Assembly: GCA_965261255.1 (NCBI GenBank)
Contig: CBDHCQ010000004.1
Location: 744,001 to 808,000, forward strand
DNA from: Bin80 sp965261255
GTDB lineage: Bacteria > Bacteroidota > Rhodothermia > Rhodothermales > Bin80
Length of the DNA stretch: 64,000 bases
Reading direction: 5' to 3'
Under the pieces are notes generated by a model. The model saw nothing but the letters and a program-made list of their open reading frames with translations. It ran no database searches and had not been told where the DNA came from. Of the stretch, positions 61,265-64,000 are shown piece after piece (within the stretch, counting starts at the first letter, position 1; every line of letters starts with the position of its first letter). The position numbers were made by a program, and so were the translations under genes.

Positions 61265-64000
61265 ATGAAGAAGCGCGCTCCGGGTATCGCGTACGCGGTG
61301 GTACTTGGCCTTGTATATCTTTTGACAGCCGCCTCCGCAAGTGCCCAGTCCGGGAAAATTACGGGGGTTGTTACGGACGAAGCAGGGGAGGCTATGGTCA
61401 GCGTGAACGTGGTTATTGAGGGCACGGGCAGAGGGGCATCCACAGATCTGGACGGGCGGTACTTTATTCTAAATGTAGAGCCGGGAACCTATGATCTCCG
61501 AGCATCATTTGTCGGATTTCGGGCCGTGACTCAATCCGAGGTCATCGTTAATATCAATAAGACAACGACCGTCGATTTCGTGCTTGAAGAGTCTACGACC
61601 GAAGGCGACGAACTGCTTGTGGTTGCTGTGCGTCCGGATGTGGAAGTTGATCAGACAGCCACACTAGAAATTATCCGCCCGGAGGAAGTCGAACAGATTG
61701 CAGGCATTACCGACTTGTCCGGCGTGCTTGGACTCCAGGCTGAAGTGAACGATGGACATTTCAGAGGTGGACGATCTAACGAAGAACTCTATGTGCTGGC
61801 TGGCATGGGGATCGTAAACCCCTTGAACTCATCGCGCTCTTTCACTCCCATGTTGAGTGCAGTTGAAGAAGTGGAGGTTATTACGAGTGGATTCGCAGCC
61901 GAATATGGCAACGCTATGAGTGGAGTTATCAATATCTCCACCAAGGAGGGAGGAGACTCATGGAGCAGCCGGGCTGAAATTCGAACACGCACGCCCAATT
62001 ACAAGCACTTCGGAGGAAGCGTGTTTGATCCGGCGAGTAATCCGTACATCCGCCTGATGAACAACCTGGAGTGGTGGAAAGCACCTGACCCGGAAAATGA
62101 TGATAAACCGAGATGGCAAGGGGCAGTAGGTCGTGGCTTTGGATCCAGGGTTGATCCTGACGAAGGTGCACAGCTCGCATACGACCTGTGGCAGCGGACG
62201 CATCGTGATGTCGGATATCAGTACGACGACAGGTGGGATGCACTCATCGACTTTACTCTCGGTGGTCCTATCTCCCAGAACAGCCGACTCTTTGTAGCAA
62301 CCCAGATCAATAGGGTATGGCCTATGTTGCCAACGCCGGAAGCCGATAGACAAATGCAGGTAATGGGCAATCTAGTCACGAAGCCCGGGCCCGGCAAGAA
62401 ATTGAAGTTGAGTGGAATGTATGGCAGCATCTATCAGCAGGAGTTCAGTTCTTCCGCGGGCGGCTTCTACAGATGGGTCTACGATCGCGTGATCGGTGCG
62501 AATAAAGTGCTGGACAAAAGTGCAGGTATAGGGCTGGTTTACTCTCACGTTCTCAATGATCGGACCTACTACGAGCTGACTGTGAACGGTATGCGGACCA
62601 AGCTCACCGAAGGCGTAGATGTGATTGATCCAGACCGGTTCCGCGATGATATCACGGATGGATCCGTCTGGGAAAGACTTTACTGGGAGGATGGATTCCG
62701 AACGGGAGTCATGGATGATGACTTTTTCAACGAACGATCTTGGACATATTCCGCGGTCGGTTTCATTAACAGCCAGATCTCCAATAATCACGAAATCAAA
62801 GCGGGGGTCCAAGGTAACTTGTATGACATAAATGTTGAGAATCGACTGAACCATTCTTCCCGAACCAGTGCTGTGCAGGAATTTTTTCAGGCCAGCCCGT
62901 ATGAAGGGGCCATCTATGTGCAGGATAAGATGGAATTTCAGGGAATGATCACAAATGTGGGGCTGCGCTTTGATTTCTACGATCAGAATGTGCAGTACTA
63001 CACAGACGAATTCTCTCCATTCAGAGACCCTGACAACCCCGCACTCATCAATGAAACCAATGCTGCGACCGAAGAGACCCCCATCGTAGCGCGTCTGCAG
63101 CCGCGGCTTGGATTTTCGTTTCCGATCAGTGAGCGGGCAGTCTTTCATCTCAATTATGGCAGCTACCTAAAGCGCCCCGGTCTAGAGAGTCTGATTGGCA
63201 GTCGAACAACGCTCTTCAATGACAACCTGGGGACGGTGGAACCAAGACGACTCGGAAATCCCCTCTTAAAGCCGGAGGAAACCAAGAGCTACGATGTCGG
63301 TCTGGTGCTCGGAGTGGCGCGTGGGTTCACGTTAGATGTGAGTGGATACTACAAGGATGTCAAGAACCTGATTCAACGCGTAGTCTACATTGATTCCAAC
63401 GATAATCTTTATGAATCACTGGGAAATCGGGATTACGCAAACATCCGCGGTTTCAGTCTGCGCCTGAATAAGCGCAGGGGGATTATTTCTGGATCCGTGC
63501 GCTATCATTTTTCAGTTGCTACCGGAAAGAACTCAACACCGACGGGGCGCAGTCCGATCATTGACGAAACCGACGAGCAGACACAGGCTCCCAGTCCGCG
63601 CGATATCCTTCTCAATTTTGACCGCAGACATGCGCTCGTGTTGATTGCTGGGATTAACCTTCCACGGGAATGGGGGCCGAGGATCGCTGGCGGATACCCG
63701 TTAGGCAGTTTTCGGATAAACTTCCTTCATGATTCCCGAAGTGGCAGGCCGTATACGCCCAGTGAGTTATTGGGGGACAACTTTGCCAAGTTGAATACAG
63801 AACGCACCCCCTGGGAACACAACACCGATCTCAAGATCACTAAATCCATTCGTGCAGGGATTGCACAACTGGACGTTTTTGCTGAGATATTCAATCTCTT
63901 TAATGCGCGCATATTTCATTATAACAGGGTTTTTCTGGATTCCGAAACGTTGCGTCGCTACGAGAACGGAGAAGACATAGAGTACGCGCTACCAGACAGC
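61265..64000 (+). CDS. TonB-dependent receptor with carboxypeptidase-regulatory-like domain (cut by window end)
   Basis: Open from the ATG at 61265 to the window end (912 codons). Signal peptide (VLGLVYLLTAASASAQ), then SGKITGVVTDEAGEAMVSVNVVIEGTGRGASTDLDGRYFILNVEPG (CarboxypepD_reg-like), plug residues about 120-230 (GVLGLQAEVNDGHFRGGRSNEELYVLAGM, EVEVITSGFAAEYGNAMSGVINISTKEG), and a long barrel. Like the receptor at 52877-55300 it belongs to the SusC-like/CarboxypepD-plug group, but it lacks a SusD neighbour within the window. Ligand unknown. Confidence 0.92.
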   Translation, partial: MKKRAPGIAYAVVLGLVYLLTAASASAQSGKITGVVTDEAGEAMVSVNVVIEGTGRGASTDLDGRYFILNVEPGTYDLRASFVGFRAVTQSEVIVNINKTTTVDFVLEESTTEGDELLVVAVRPDVEVDQTATLEIIRPEEVEQIAGITDLSGVLGLQAEVNDGHFRGGRSNEELYVLAGMGIVNPLNSSRSFTPMLSAVEEVEVITSGFAAEYGNAMSGVINISTKEGGDSWSSRAEIRTRTPNYKHFGGSVFDPASNPYIRLMNNLEWWKAPDPENDDKPRWQGAVGRGFGSRVDPDEGAQLAYDLWQRTHRDVGYQYDDRWDALIDFTLGGPISQNSRLFVATQINRVWPMLPTPEADRQMQVMGNLVTKPGPGKKLKLSGMYGSIYQQEFSSSAGGFYRWVYDRVIGANKVLDKSAGIGLVYSHVLNDRTYYELTVNGMRTKLTEGVDVIDPDRFRDDITDGSVWERLYWEDGFRTGVMDDDFFNERSWTYSAVGFINSQISNNHEIKAGVQGNLYDINVENRLNHSSRTSAVQEFFQASPYEGAIYVQDKMEFQGMITNVGLRFDFYDQNVQYYTDEFSPFRDPDNPALINETNAATEETPIVARLQPRLGFSFPISERAVFHLNYGSYLKRPGLESLIGSRTTLFNDNLGTVEPRRLGNPLLKPEETKSYDVGLVLGVARGFTLDVSGYYKDVKNLIQRVVYIDSNDNLYESLGNRDYANIRGFSLRLNKRRGIISGSVRYHFSVATGKNSTPTGRSPIIDETDEQTQAPSPRDILLNFDRRHALVLIAGINLPREWGPRIAGGYPLGSFRINFLHDSRSGRPYTPSELLGDNFAKLNTERTPWEHNTDLKITKSIRAGIAQLDVFAEIFNLFNARIFHYNRVFLDSETLRRYENGEDIEYALPDS

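Overview
The window reads as chromosomal DNA of a Bacteroidota-type bacterium, most likely a member of the Rhodothermales/Rhodothermia side of that group (inference). Supporting signs are a C-terminal type IX secretion (Por) sorting domain on the protein at 35.6-37.6 kb, two large TonB-dependent receptors with an N-terminal carboxypeptidase-regulatory-like domain, a DUF5683 protein, a dimeric-type glycyl-tRNA synthetase, RNase Y, and a base composition near 50% GC by eye. No rRNA, CRISPR array or intact prophage was seen. Both window ends cut a gene: a GMC oxidoreductase on the left and a TonB-dependent receptor on the right.

Layout. 0-6.7 kb: a tightly packed sugar-oxidation operon (GMC dehydrogenase, its small subunit, two TIM-barrel sugar isomerases, two Gfo/Idh/MocA oxidoreductases, a SUMF1-like lipoprotein). 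6.8-7.2 kb: a lone MerC-like membrane protein. 7.4-15.5 kb: accessory DNA with cassette A (AAA/DUF4143 ATPase plus a 1394-residue NACHT-like NTPase ending in a PD-(D/E)XK nuclease), an IS1595-type transposase remnant and a three-gene operon ending in a HicA-like protein. 15.5-22.7 kb: recO, a hydantoinase/oxoprolinase pair and aconitase. 23.3-25.7 kb: a coupled DUF488 pair and tRNA-Ala. 26.3-32.3 kb: cassette B, a diverged second copy of cassette A on the opposite strand, with insertion-sequence remnants on both sides. 32.4-38.8 kb: a BNR/Asp-box exoprotein, a spondin/Calx-beta/T9SS protein, dtd and rdgB. 39-42.6 kb: a coiled-coil membrane protein, glyS and an M19 dipeptidase. 42.8-50.6 kb: a translation and cell-division cluster transcribed leftward: tRNA-Val, infC, rpmI, rplT, a Phe leader peptide with attenuator, pheS, pheT, a coiled-coil protein, zapA, a 6S-like RNA and rny. 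50.8-64 kb: envelope and transport genes and rpsU.

How the genes work together. The most novel element is the two-gene ATPase/NACHT-nuclease cassette, present twice in facing orientation about 13.4 kb apart, with conserved lengths, motifs and close gene coupling, in DNA littered with dead insertion sequences. It is proposed as a candidate anti-phage or anti-plasmid system; this is inference from architecture and context only. The best-resolved regulatory finding is a phenylalanine attenuator between rplT and pheS: a 16-residue leader peptide with three consecutive Phe codons, a GC-rich terminator hairpin with a T-rich tail, and a competing antiterminator pairing. Next to it, infC appears to start at a non-canonical ATC codon, and a nested long-range stem structure between zapA and rny fits 6S RNA.
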